21,961 nt of DNA from a bacterium (GTDB lineage Bacteria; Bacillota_A; Clostridia; Lachnospirales; Lachnospiraceae), in assembly GCA_004562915.1 (NCBI GenBank), contig SFQZ01000078.1:1-21961 (forward strand), read 5' to 3'. The position numbers were made by a program, and so were the translations under genes. Every line of letters starts with the position of its first letter. Position 1 is the first letter of the stretch. The notes beneath the pieces were generated by a model. That model worked only from the letters and a program-made list of their open reading frames with translations. It was not told where the DNA came from and did not search any database. Positions 6,931 through 14,131 of the stretch are shown piece after piece.

Positions 6931-7584
6931 TTATTCCCCAAATACCGCTTTATAATCCGCCTGAAATTTGGCAATTCCTGCATCTGTCAGAGGATGCTTT
7001 GTCATCTGCTCCAATACAGAGTATGGAACTGTTGCAATATCAGCTCCGGCCAGAGCACAGTCCGTTACATGAATTGGATTTCTTACGCTGGCAGCAATGA
7101 TCTGCGTATCAATGCCTGCCACATCAAAAATTTCTGCAATCTCACGAATCAGATCCACACCTCTTACAGAAATATCATCCAGTCTTCCAAGGAATGGGGA
7201 TACATAGGTTGCTCCCGCTCTTGCTGCCAGAAGTGCCTGATTGGCTGTAAAGATCAACGTAACATTTGTCTTAATCCCCTCTGCAGTCAAAGCTTTGCAG
7301 GCTTTCAGCCCTTCTACGGTCATAGGTATTTTTACTATCATATTCGGATGAATCGCAGCGATCTCTCTTCCTTCTTTGATCATTCCTTCTGCATCTACAG
7401 TTGTAGCTTTTACCTCCCCGCTGATCGGTCCGTCTACGATGGATGTGATCTCTTTGATAACCTCTTTAAAATCTCTTCCCTCTTTTGCGATTAAAGATGG
7501 GTTTGTGGTAACTCCGCAGATAACCCCCATATCATTTGCTTTTTTAATATCTTCCACTTTTGCTGTGTCAATAAAAAATCTCAT
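6931..7584 (-). CDS. fsa: Transaldolase of the small FSA/TalC type
   Basis: 217 residues, the family length. It has the Schiff-base lysine K85 in MIVKIPMT, the N-terminal FFIDTAKVEDI and GVTTNPSLIAKEG motifs, and SPFLGRLDD at 129-137. Residue 131 is Phe, as in transaldolases, whereas fructose-6-phosphate aldolase proper has Tyr there. I therefore favour transaldolase (seduheptulose-7-phosphate/erythrose-4-phosphate exchange), although such genes are commonly labelled fsa. Start: the ATG at 7584 with GGAGG 7 nt upstream. An in-frame ATG at 7632 coincides with the predicted transcription start and is rejected. First gene of a transaldolase-transketolase operon; the promoter is at 7639-7666. Confidence 0.9.
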   Translation of the reverse strand: MRFFIDTAKVEDIKKANDMGVICGVTTNPSLIAKEGRDFKEVIKEITSIVDGPISGEVKATTVDAEGMIKEGREIAAIHPNMIVKIPMTVEGLKACKALTAEGIKTNVTLIFTANQALLAARAGATYVSPFLGRLDDISVRGVDLIREIAEIFDVAGIDTQIIAASVRNPIHVTDCALAGADIATVPYSVLEQMTKHPLTDAGIAKFQADYKAVFGE

Positions 7585-7638
7585 TTTCTTACCTCCTGCT
7601 CCATTTTGATTTTTCCGCATCCTTTTGTTCACGATTAC

Positions 7639-7666
7639 AGTATAACAGGAAACTTTTTAAGGTCAA
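7639..7666 (-). promoter_or_regulatory. fsa: Promoter of the transaldolase-transketolase operon
   Basis: On the minus strand there is -35 TTGACC (7661-7666), a 16-bp spacer and -10 TATACT (7639-7644). Both boxes are one base from consensus. The start falls near 7632, giving a leader of about 48 nt to the ATG at 7584. It is preceded by three AT-tracts and a palindrome (separate entries). Confidence 0.75.
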
Positions 7667-7675
7667 CCTCCCTTC

Positions 7676-7718
7676 ATTTTTATTAATTGATATTTTTATT
7701 AATAAATTATTTTTATTA
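7676..7718. repeat. Three phased ATTTTTATTA direct repeats upstream of the fsa promoter
   Basis: The decamer ATTTTTATTA occurs exactly at 7676-7685, 7692-7701 and 7709-7718, with periods of 16 and 17 bp, directly upstream of the -35 box. Such tracts could act as UP-element-like RNA polymerase contacts, as bent DNA, or as sites for a regulator. The repeats are seen directly; the role is inferred. Confidence 0.6.
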
Positions 7719-7722
7719 TGAT

Positions 7723-7738
7723 TGAGTTCGCGAATTCA
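7723..7738. promoter_or_regulatory. LacI-type operator candidate
   Basis: TGAGTTCGCGAATTCA is a 16-bp palindrome with one mismatched pair and a central CG, the layout typical of LacI/GalR operators. It lies between the lacI-family gene (stop at 7824) and the fsa promoter, about 57 bp upstream of the -35. The neighbouring LacI-type protein is the obvious ligand. At this distance it would suit looping, or activation rather than simple blocking. Confidence 0.6.
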
Positions 7739-7786
7739 CAGGGGAAATAGGATTGTTATTTGATGTTTTTTTATTTGTTTAGATGG

Positions 7787-7824
7787 AAAAAGAGCAAAAT
7801 TATTAATAATAATTCTACTCTTTT
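7787..7824 (-). terminator. AT-rich terminator of the lacI-family gene
   Basis: On the minus strand AAAAGAG (7818-7824) pairs with CTCTTTT (7788-7794). An inner AT-rich stem (AATTATT/AATAATT) adds to it, and the T-run follows. It overlaps the stop codon of the gene. The outer stem and T-run are clear; with so little G+C its efficiency is uncertain. Confidence 0.5.
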
Positions 7825-8855
7825 CATTTAAAATTACTTTTTCTTTTTCTGCCAAAAGACGGGTATCCGCTGCTGCCTCTCACAATCAATTTCGGCTCAT
7901 ATTCTATATGAAAAATACTGGTAGGTTCATCGCCGTTTCGATAGGTTTTATGCGATTCTATCTTTTTCAGAATAATATCGCAGGCATCCCGACCTTTCTG
8001 AGGCACAAAATGCTCCACCGTCGTCAGACCGATCGTATGGAACCGGGAAAACAGTGTATTATCGCATCCGACAACAGACATATCTCCGGGTATCCGATAT
8101 TTCTTCTCAATCAACGCATCCATGGCTCCGAAAGCCATCATATCATTCAGGGCAGCAATAGCCGTGATCGGATCACCCTGTTTTATAAGTTCCATTGTCA
8201 GATCATAACCCATCCGATACTCCGACTCGATTCCCGGAATTACCGTATCCGCCTCATCCGCATAAGCTTTCACGATAACCCGGTCAGACAACCCTGCTTT
8301 TTCAAACTCCATCAGAAAACCTTCCACTCTCTTCTGGCGCTGATGCTGGCGTGCTGTCAGCGGAGGTGCAATAAATGCCACATCCCTGTGTCCCAGTTCC
8401 AGGAGATGACGGGCCATCAAAATCCCCGGTTTGCGATTGTTAATGGCAACTGCATCAATTTCAAATTCATCTTCCCGATTACTGATGACTACCACTTCCC
8501 TCATCATTCGCAGATAGTTTTCTTCAATTTTCAGATCTCTTTGAGTATTGCAGACAAAGACTCCGTAACCATAATCCTTTGCTACCGCTTCAATCCCCTG
8601 AAGGAGCATCACATAATAGGGATTGGTCAGGGTAGGGCAAAATACCACCAGAAGTTTCCGGGATTTTCCAGACTTGCGGACTCGCTGCCTGGGAAGCTGA
8701 TAACCCAGTTTTTCTGCCGCTTCCGTCACTTGTCGAATCGTGTCTTTGGAAAATGTTACATTATATTTTTTATTCAATACCATGGAAACGGTAGCCTGAG
8801 AAACACCTGCTTCACGGGCTACATCCATGGACGTTGCTTTCTTCTTAGAGGCCAT
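7824..8855 (-). CDS. LacI-family transcriptional regulator (internal segment missing)
   Basis: 343 residues. The N-terminal helix-turn-helix is classical (TSMDVAREAGVSQATVSMVL, residues 8-27), followed by the hinge helix region and a sugar-binding-protein-like core (ILMARHLLELGHRDVAFIAPP; IAALNDMMAFGAMDAL; MSVVGCDNTLFSRF). Between R119-E120 and the strand VVVISNRED the family normally has about 26 residues, including the DGII-type strand that lines the effector pocket; here the two pieces are joined directly (base about 8490-8496, in frame). DNA binding may survive, but ligand binding probably does not. Start: the ATG at 8855 with AAGGAA 8 nt upstream. It lies 25 nt after recR and faces the fsa operon, which it probably regulates through the palindrome at 7723-7738. 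Confidence 0.88.
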   Translation of the reverse strand: MASKKKATSMDVAREAGVSQATVSMVLNKKYNVTFSKDTIRQVTEAAEKLGYQLPRQRVRKSGKSRKLLVVFCPTLTNPYYVMLLQGIEAVAKDYGYGVFVCNTQRDLKIEENYLRMMREVVVISNREDEFEIDAVAINNRKPGILMARHLLELGHRDVAFIAPPLTARQHQRQKRVEGFLMEFEKAGLSDRVIVKAYADEADTVIPGIESEYRMGYDLTMELIKQGDPITAIAALNDMMAFGAMDALIEKKYRIPGDMSVVGCDNTLFSRFHTIGLTTVEHFVPQKGRDACDIILKKIESHKTYRNGDEPTSIFHIEYEPKLIVRGSSGYPSFGRKRKSNFK

Positions 8856-8880
8856 GGCACGCTTCCTTTCTTTTGAATCT

Positions 8881-9426
8881 TTACAGTTCCACTCTTCCTT
8901 CCAGCGCCCTTAAAAGCGTCACTTCATCAATATATTCCAAGTCTCCGCCAACCGGAACTCCGCTGGCGATCCGGCTCACTTTGATTCCGGTGGGTTTGAT
9001 GAGCTTACTGATATACATGGCCGTAGTCTCGCCTTCCAGACTGGAATTGGTGGCAATGATCACCTCATCCACATCTTCCTGCAGACGATGCATCAGTTCT
9101 TTCAGTTTAATATCATTGGGTCCAATCCCCAACATAGGAGAAATGGCACCATGCAACACATGGTACACACCCTCGTACTTTCCTGTTTTTTCATATGCTG
9201 CCAGATCTCTCGTATTTTCCACATCCTGATCTGTAAGGGTAAAACACTCTTTACAGTACCGTACATTGGACCGTGCACTGGTCATGGCGCCAGCCAGCTG
9301 TTCCACCTGTTCCTGCGGCATATTGATAATATGAAATGCCAGACGCTGCGCAGATTTAGTCCCAATCCCGGGCAGTCTGGACAGCTGTTCGATCAGTTTA
9401 TTGATATGAGTACTATAGTATTCCAT
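8881..9426 (-). CDS. recR: Recombination protein RecR with a 17-residue internal deletion
   Basis: 181 residues; RecR is normally about 198. It has the N-terminal helix-hairpin-helix (LSRLPGIGTKSAQRLAFHI), the first Cys pair of the zinc finger (C58, C61 in RYCKECF), and most of the TOPRIM and C-terminal parts (YHVLHGAISPMLGIGPNDI; ATNSSLEGETTAMYI; VGGDLEYIDEVTLLRALEGR). After TDQD (residue 68) it jumps to VENTRDLAAYE. The usual second CxxC and the first TOPRIM strand, 17 residues in Bacillus subtilis RecR, are absent (base 9222/9223, in frame). RecR works with RecO/RecF in loading RecA at gaps; without these parts it is probably defective. The start one base after the ybaB stop (TGAGATG) shows translational coupling; a longer upstream frame lies inside ybaB. 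Confidence 0.92.
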   Translation of the reverse strand: MEYYSTHINKLIEQLSRLPGIGTKSAQRLAFHIINMPQEQVEQLAGAMTSARSNVRYCKECFTLTDQDVENTRDLAAYEKTGKYEGVYHVLHGAISPMLGIGPNDIKLKELMHRLQEDVDEVIIATNSSLEGETTAMYISKLIKPTGIKVSRIASGVPVGGDLEYIDEVTLLRALEGRVEL

Positions 9427-9427
9427 C

Positions 9428-9787
9428 TCAGAACGGGAAGCCTCCGCCCATACCGCCAAGACCACCGGTCAGTTTGGACATGACAGCCTGTGTCTCTGCT
9501 TCCATCTTACGAAGTGCTTCGTTCGTTGCTGCCATAATAAGATCTTCCAGCATCTCAACATCATCCGGATCCACTACTTCTTCTGCCAGTTTCACCTTTA
9601 TCACTTCTTTTTTACCGGTTACGGTAACTTCTACTGCACCGCCTCCGGCTGCTGCTGTAAATTCTTTTTCTTCCAGGGCCTTCTGATTCTCTTCCATCTG
9701 TTTCTGCATCTTCTGGGCCTGTTTCATCAGATTATTCATATTGCCAGGCATTCCCATTCCGCCTGGAAAACCACCGCGTTTTGCCAC
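9428..9787 (-). CDS. YbaB/EbfC nucleoid-associated protein
   Basis: 119 residues, the family size. A Met/Gln/Lys-rich helix (NNLMKQAQKMQKQMEENQKAL) is followed by the beta core FTAAAGGGAVEVTVTGKKEV and the conserved VVDPDDVEMLEDLIMAATNEAL; the tail is Gly-rich. Members bind DNA as dimers and typically sit between dnaX and recR, as here. The start codon is GTG (9787), with AGGAG about 8 nt upstream. Nothing in the sequence suggests damage, unlike both neighbours. Confidence 0.93.
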   Translation of the reverse strand: MAKRGGFPGGMGMPGNMNNLMKQAQKMQKQMEENQKALEEKEFTAAAGGGAVEVTVTGKKEVIKVKLAEEVVDPDDVEMLEDLIMAATNEALRKMEAETQAVMSKLTGGLGGMGGGFPF

Positions 9788-9862
9788 TATGGTATCCTCC
9801 TGCTTTTTATATTTTTGTTGTGATGCCTATGATTCTCTTTGCGTCTCACGCTCCCGAAATCT

Positions 9863-10177
9863 TCACAGGTCATCCTCCGATTCATCTTCTACCACAACAT
9901 CCATATGAACCGTCTGTTTTAATATATCATCAACGGAAATTTCTGCCAGATTCTTATGGGTTTCTCCCTTTTTCAGAATCAGCTCAACTTCCACCGATTT
10001 TCCTATTTGCTGAGCAATTATCGCTTCAAGAAGTTCTTTTTTCCCCGGATCGTTCACACAAGTCTGTGCCAGATCATTGGAAAATTCAACATAAAGTTTG
10101 TTTTCACCGGTACTTCCGTTGTATTTGGGCACCGCAGTACTCAGAAATGACTTAAACATCCCTTCTGTCTGCCCCAC
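9863..10177 (-). pseudogene. dnaX: dnaX 3' part (tau C-terminal domain), out of frame with the 5' part
   Basis: 104 residues from a GTG at 10177; the frame is open upstream to 10237. The sequence (GQTEGMFKSFLSTAVPKYNG... LYVEFSNDL... DILKQTVHMDVVVEDESEDDL) is the C-terminal domain of DNA polymerase III gamma/tau in Lachnospiraceae. In frame upstream it reads VKNNWRSIV, the usual start of this domain. It is in the -1 frame relative to the 5' part, which stops at 10198. There is no good ribosome site of its own, so it is probably not made separately unless by re-initiation. The open frame limits the break to 10200-10237. Confidence 0.75.
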
Positions 10178-10197
10178 AATACTTCTCCAGTTGTTTT

Positions 10198-11430
10198 TTA
10201 CCCGCTGTCCGGATTCGGATATGCGCTTCCTGACATATTACCTGGATTCATGTTCTGTCCGGGCATCACAGGAATTCCCTTCTCCATCTTTTCCTCCAAA
10301 ACCCGTATCCTATCCAATACAGAATCCAGATTGATCTCCATGGCAGGTTTACATAATTTTATCAATCCAATTTCAACCATGACTCTCTTCTGAGAAGCAT
10401 AGCGAAGCTGATTGGATAATTCCGAAAGTACACGGATATACCGCATCAGTGTGTCCGCGTCTACCATCTGACTTTCTTCTTTCAGCGCTTTTAGATTCTC
10501 CGAAGACACATCCAGCACATCCTCTGCATCTGCGGATGTTTTTACCAGAAGAAGGTTTCGCATATACCAGGTAAAATCTGCCACGAACTGGGTCAGTTCT
10601 TTCCCTCCGGCAATCAATTCTTCCAGCATATGGATGCAGCCGGTAATATTTCCCGCCAACACCTGCCTGAGCAGCTTACTGAACACCTCTGTATCCACCG
10701 TTCCCAGTATCTCAAGAACCTTATCATAGCTCAACTCCTGCCCCAGATAAAATGCAATACACTGATCCAGAAGACTGAGGGCATCACGCATGGATCCGTC
10801 TCCCGCCTTTGCCACATAACGCAGAGCCTTTTCTTCCGCCTGCACTCCTTCTTTATCCATCAGTTCCCGAAGTCTCCCGGCAATGGTATCAATAGAAATT
10901 CTGTGAAAATCATACCTCTGGCATCTGGACAGAATCGTAACCGGAATCTTGTGTGCTTCTGTCGTCGCCAGAATAAAGATAACATAAGACGGAGGTTCCT
11001 CAAGTGTCTTTAAAAGGGCATTGAATGCTCCTGTTGACAGCATATGAACCTCGTCGATAATATAAACCTTATATTTTCCCTGAGTCGGGCGATAGGCCAC
11101 CTCTTCCCGAATCTCACGGATATTGTCTACACCGTTGTTGGAAGCGGCGTCAATCTCTATTACATTCATGGATGTTCCCGCCATGATTGCTTTACAGGCT
11201 GCGCATTCATTGCATGGGCTGCCATTGACGGGATGCTCACAGTTGACGGCCCGGGCCAAAATCTTGGCCACGGTCGTCTTACCTGTTCCACGGGTACCGC
11301 AAAACAAAAATGCGTGCCCGATTCTTTCCGCCTGAATCTGATTCTTCAGGGTTGTCACAATATGTTCCTGCCCTTTTACATCCTCAAATGTATTTGGACG
11401 AAACTTACGATACAGAGCAGTATAGCTCAT
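10198..11430 (-). CDS. dnaX: DNA polymerase III subunit gamma/tau, AAA+ part (frame broken at the 3' end)
   Basis: 410 residues covering clamp-loader domains I-III: Walker A GTRGTGKT (45-52), a zinc site of four Cys (C64, C73, C76, C79), Walker B IIDEVHM (D125-E126) and the arginine-finger region ILSRCQRYDF. The protein stops shortly after a Met/Pro/Gly-rich linker (...SAYPNPDSG). The tau C-terminal domain continues in another frame (9863-10237). A single missing G in the GGG before TAA would rejoin the frames as DSG-VKNNWRS; a larger non-triplet deletion in the linker is equally possible. The product resembles gamma, so clamp loading could persist while tau functions are lost. The start has AAGGGGAG 5 nt upstream; pfkA lies 36 nt upstream. 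Confidence 0.92.
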   Translation of the reverse strand: MSYTALYRKFRPNTFEDVKGQEHIVTTLKNQIQAERIGHAFLFCGTRGTGKTTVAKILARAVNCEHPVNGSPCNECAACKAIMAGTSMNVIEIDAASNNGVDNIREIREEVAYRPTQGKYKVYIIDEVHMLSTGAFNALLKTLEEPPSYVIFILATTEAHKIPVTILSRCQRYDFHRISIDTIAGRLRELMDKEGVQAEEKALRYVAKAGDGSMRDALSLLDQCIAFYLGQELSYDKVLEILGTVDTEVFSKLLRQVLAGNITGCIHMLEELIAGGKELTQFVADFTWYMRNLLLVKTSADAEDVLDVSSENLKALKEESQMVDADTLMRYIRVLSELSNQLRYASQKRVMVEIGLIKLCKPAMEINLDSVLDRIRVLEEKMEKGIPVMPGQNMNPGNMSGSAYPNPDSG

Positions 11431-11466
11431 GGAATCTCCCCTTATCTAAAAAATGCCGTTTTATGA

Positions 11467-12546
11467 TCAGTCTCCGAAGCTGATTCCGATTCTCTTTGCA
11501 TCTTTAATTTCCTGTGCATCAGGAGTAACTACTTTCAATTTTCCTGCGCATTCTTCCAGAGGCACCTTCTTGGTCTTTCCGTTTACGATACCAACCATGT
11601 ATCCATACTCATCGTTCATAATCAGTTTTGCCGCTGCAGAACCGAGACGTGTGGAAAGGACACGGTCATACGGACAGGGGCTTCCGCCTCTCTGGGTATG
11701 TCCGGGAACCGTAACACGGATTTCCATACCGGTACGTGCCTCAATCTCTTTTGCTATTTTGTAGGATACGGATGGGTATTTCTTCGCATCCTCTTCCTGT
11801 TTTTTCTTCAATTCTTTCTTTGACAGTTTTGCATCTTCCTTGGAAATAGCTCCTTCTGCCACAGCCAGAATTGTGAATCCGCTTCCTCTTTTTCTTCTCT
11901 TTTCAATGGCATCCACTACTTTATCAATATCATAAGGAATCTCAGGAATCAGGATAACGTCAGCACCACTGGCAATGCCTGCATATAAAGTCAGCCAGCC
12001 AACCTTATGTCCCATAACCTCCACAATAAATACTCGGTTATGAGAAGATGCTGTGGTATGGATACAGTCAATTGCCTCTGTTGCAATATTAACCGCACTG
12101 TAGAAACCGAAAGTCATATCCGTGCCCCAGATATCATTGTCAATAGTCTTCGGCAGATGAATAATATTCAGTCCTTCTTCTCTCAGCAGGTTTGCTGTTT
12201 TCTGGGTACCGTTTCCTCCCAGAATTACCAGACAGTCCAGACGAAGCTTATGATAATTCTGTTTCATAGCTTCTACCTTATCCAGACCTTTTTCATCCGG
12301 TGTACGCATCAGTTTGAACGGCTGACGGGATGTTCCCAGAATCGTGCCGCCTCTTGTCAGAATACCGGAGAAATCTTTTGAAGTAAGCATACGGTAATCA
12401 CCATAGATCAGCCCTTTATAACCGTTCATGAAGCCGTATACTTCCAATTCTTCCAGATTGTTGGCTAAACCTTTTACAACACCGCGCATAGTTGCGTTCA
12501 AAGCCTGACAGTCTCCTCCGCTTGTCAATAAACCTATCCTTTTCAT
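11467..12546 (-). CDS. pfkA: 6-phosphofructokinase (mixed donor type)
   Basis: 359 residues, the usual length for this clostridial group. Motifs: N-terminal LLTSGGDCQALNATMRG, ILTRGGTILGTSR, LGGNGTQKTANLL, catalytic PKTIDNDIWGTDMTFGF, IVEVMGHKVGWL, and the sugar-phosphate site VPGHTQRGGSPCPYDR. It phosphorylates fructose 6-phosphate, the committed step of glycolysis. The donor is not obvious. GGNGT keeps the Gly of ATP enzymes next to an Asn where the Escherichia coli enzyme has its Mg-binding Asp, while PKTIDND has the Lys typical of pyrophosphate enzymes. The ribosome site is weak (GAAGAA). The promoter is at 12616-12644, with a leader of about 63 nt. It heads the pfkA-dnaX-ybaB-recR-lacI cluster. 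Confidence 0.93.
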   Translation of the reverse strand: MKRIGLLTSGGDCQALNATMRGVVKGLANNLEELEVYGFMNGYKGLIYGDYRMLTSKDFSGILTRGGTILGTSRQPFKLMRTPDEKGLDKVEAMKQNYHKLRLDCLVILGGNGTQKTANLLREEGLNIIHLPKTIDNDIWGTDMTFGFYSAVNIATEAIDCIHTTASSHNRVFIVEVMGHKVGWLTLYAGIASGADVILIPEIPYDIDKVVDAIEKRRKRGSGFTILAVAEGAISKEDAKLSKKELKKKQEEDAKKYPSVSYKIAKEIEARTGMEIRVTVPGHTQRGGSPCPYDRVLSTRLGSAAAKLIMNDEYGYMVGIVNGKTKKVPLEECAGKLKVVTPDAQEIKDAKRIGISFGD

Positions 12547-12615
12547 TCTTCTTCACGTCCTATCATTTAATTTTATTCTCTGCCGGATCACTCCATCGGG
12601 CAGGAATTTATGTTT

Positions 12616-12644
12616 ATTATAAATGATTTTTCCAAATCTCACAA
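12616..12644 (-). promoter_or_regulatory. pfkA: Promoter of the pfkA cluster
   Basis: On the minus strand there is -35 TTGTGA (12639-12644), a 17-bp spacer and a perfect -10 TATAAT (12616-12621). The start falls near 12609. It is the only strong promoter found upstream of pfkA and may also serve dnaX, ybaB, recR and lacI, whose gaps are short. Confidence 0.7.
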
Positions 12645-12675
12645 TACTTTATACGTTTTCTTTTTTGACGACCGG

Positions 12676-12715
12676 GGGCGGACAGGGGACAGACACGTGT
12701 CCGATGTGTCCATTG
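12676..12715. repeat. REP-like palindromic element after the aminopeptidase gene
   Basis: A GC-rich patch in otherwise AT-rich intergenic DNA. It contains the perfect palindrome GACACGTGTC inside GGACAGACACGTGTCC, with further GGACA/TGTCC arms on both sides. Its 16-bp core at 12688-12703 recurs exactly at 21840-21855. This layout fits REP elements mobilised by REP-associated tyrosine transposases (RAYT); no such transposase is in the window. It sits between the 3' end of the glycoconjugate operon and the pfkA promoter. Confidence 0.6.
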
Positions 12716-14125
12716 TCAATCCATCAGCCATTGATAGATCGTCTCTACTCCGGCACCAGTAGCATATTTTTCCTGGTATGCGTAGATTGGTTCATCCACC
12801 CATGCAGTTCCTGCAATATCCACATGAATCCACGGAACGTTCTCCGCGAAGCTGCGGATAAACAGTCCCGCTGTTATTGTACCACAGAACTGTCCTCCCA
12901 CATTTCTGATATCCGCCACAGCGCTTTTCAATGCTTTTTCATGTTCCCTTCCGAACGGAATCCGCCAGTATTTTTCTCCGGTCTTTTTTCCCGCCTCTGA
13001 AAATTCAGTCCACATGGTATCACTGTCCGACATGACTCCGGCTATAGTAAATCCAAACATGTCTACAACCACTCCTGTGAGCGTGGCGATATCAAGCACA
13101 CGGCTGACTTTCTCATCACGGATCGCATAGGTCACTGCATCCACAAGAATCAATCTTCCTTCTGCATCCGTATTGCCGACTTCAATTGTTTTACCACTGT
13201 AGGTAGTAAGTACATCCCCCGCTACCATACTTCCTCCGGATATCCGATTTTCACAGAGAGGCAGCACGGCTGATACATTTACTTTTGCTTTTCTTCTGGC
13301 AAGAGCACACAATGCACCCACTACGGCTGCAGCACCCGCCATATCCCCGCGGATTCCATACATAGATTTGCCTGATTTCAGACAATAACCGCCGGTATCC
13401 ACTGTAACGCCTTTTCCGATAAGTCCGGTTCTCTCCTGTGTGCTTTCATCTCCTGTATAGCGCATCACCAGCAGACAAGGCGGGAATTCGCTGCCCAGTC
13501 CTACGCCGAGCAGTCCTCCCATTTTCATCTGTTTCAGCTCATCTGCATGGAGGATTTTTGTCTCAATCCCCGTCCCTTCAGCAAAGCGGACAAATTCTTC
13601 CGCCAGTTTCTCCGGCCACAGATCATTCGCCGGCATATTTACAAGATCTCTGACAAAAAGGATATTTTCCGCAAGAAGACGCCCTTCTTCCAGAGCATCT
13701 TTGTATTCTCCGGTCATTTCCGGAACACCTATCGTATAGGTGATTTCCTCCACATCTGTTTTATATGTCTTTGCTTTTCCTGTCACCAGGAAAATACCTT
13801 CAAAAAAGGCCCGCATCGTCTCTTTGGAACTTTCAGTAAAATAAGGGCTGAGGCTGAAAGTAAATGCAGAAATCCTAAGTTTCCGCATTTCCTTACAGGA
13901 CGCTCCGGACAATTCTTTTGCAGTATTTACTTCTTGCGGATCCTCTTCTCCGATTCCTACCAGCAGAACACTGCTCCCATCACTTTTTGGTACAAAAAAA
14001 GTATTCAAATATTCCGGTTTGTATATTTCTTTTATGTAAGAAAGTCCCAGCTCATCCAGCTGCTCCGGTTCGGATACAAACCGTATCATACAACTGCCTG
14101 TCGGTTCAAAAACTATATGTGTCAT
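12716..14125 (-). CDS. Leucyl aminopeptidase family protein (M17)
   Basis: 469 residues, with an N-terminal regulatory-type domain and a C-terminal catalytic domain from about 145. All expected active-site residues are present with family spacing: K238, D243, K250 (GKGVTVDTGGYCLK), D261 (DMAGAAA), and D320, E322, R324 in the signature NTDAEGRL. M17 enzymes are cytoplasmic, two-metal peptidases that remove N-terminal residues. It is the last gene of the sugar operon, beginning 6 nt after the fucosidase stop, with AAGGAGG 11 nt upstream of the ATG overlapping that stop. An aminopeptidase in a fucoside operon suggests that the imported substrate carries amino acids. No T-run terminator follows it, only the REP-like element. 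Confidence 0.9.
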   Translation of the reverse strand: MTHIVFEPTGSCMIRFVSEPEQLDELGLSYIKEIYKPEYLNTFFVPKSDGSSVLLVGIGEEDPQEVNTAKELSGASCKEMRKLRISAFTFSLSPYFTESSKETMRAFFEGIFLVTGKAKTYKTDVEEITYTIGVPEMTGEYKDALEEGRLLAENILFVRDLVNMPANDLWPEKLAEEFVRFAEGTGIETKILHADELKQMKMGGLLGVGLGSEFPPCLLVMRYTGDESTQERTGLIGKGVTVDTGGYCLKSGKSMYGIRGDMAGAAAVVGALCALARRKAKVNVSAVLPLCENRISGGSMVAGDVLTTYSGKTIEVGNTDAEGRLILVDAVTYAIRDEKVSRVLDIATLTGVVVDMFGFTIAGVMSDSDTMWTEFSEAGKKTGEKYWRIPFGREHEKALKSAVADIRNVGGQFCGTITAGLFIRSFAENVPWIHVDIAGTAWVDEPIYAYQEKYATGAGVETIYQWLMD

Positions 14126-14131
14126 AAAGGT

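Noticed and set aside
7740..7824. CRISPR or tandem-repeat array in the AT-rich gap 7676-7720
   Set aside because: Only three 10-bp AT decamers at 16-17 bp steps, without spacers of CRISPR size.
10190..10240. Programmed -1 frameshifting in dnaX using the A AAA AAC-like run
   Set aside because: The A-run comes after the 0-frame TAA, and the -1 frame is open only from 10237 downward. No slippery heptamer precedes the stop in that interval, so a mutation or assembly error fits better.
12660..12716. Rho-independent terminator after the aminopeptidase gene
   Set aside because: The hairpin is GC-rich, but the minus strand continues with A-rich rather than T-rich sequence, so it was called a REP-like element instead.
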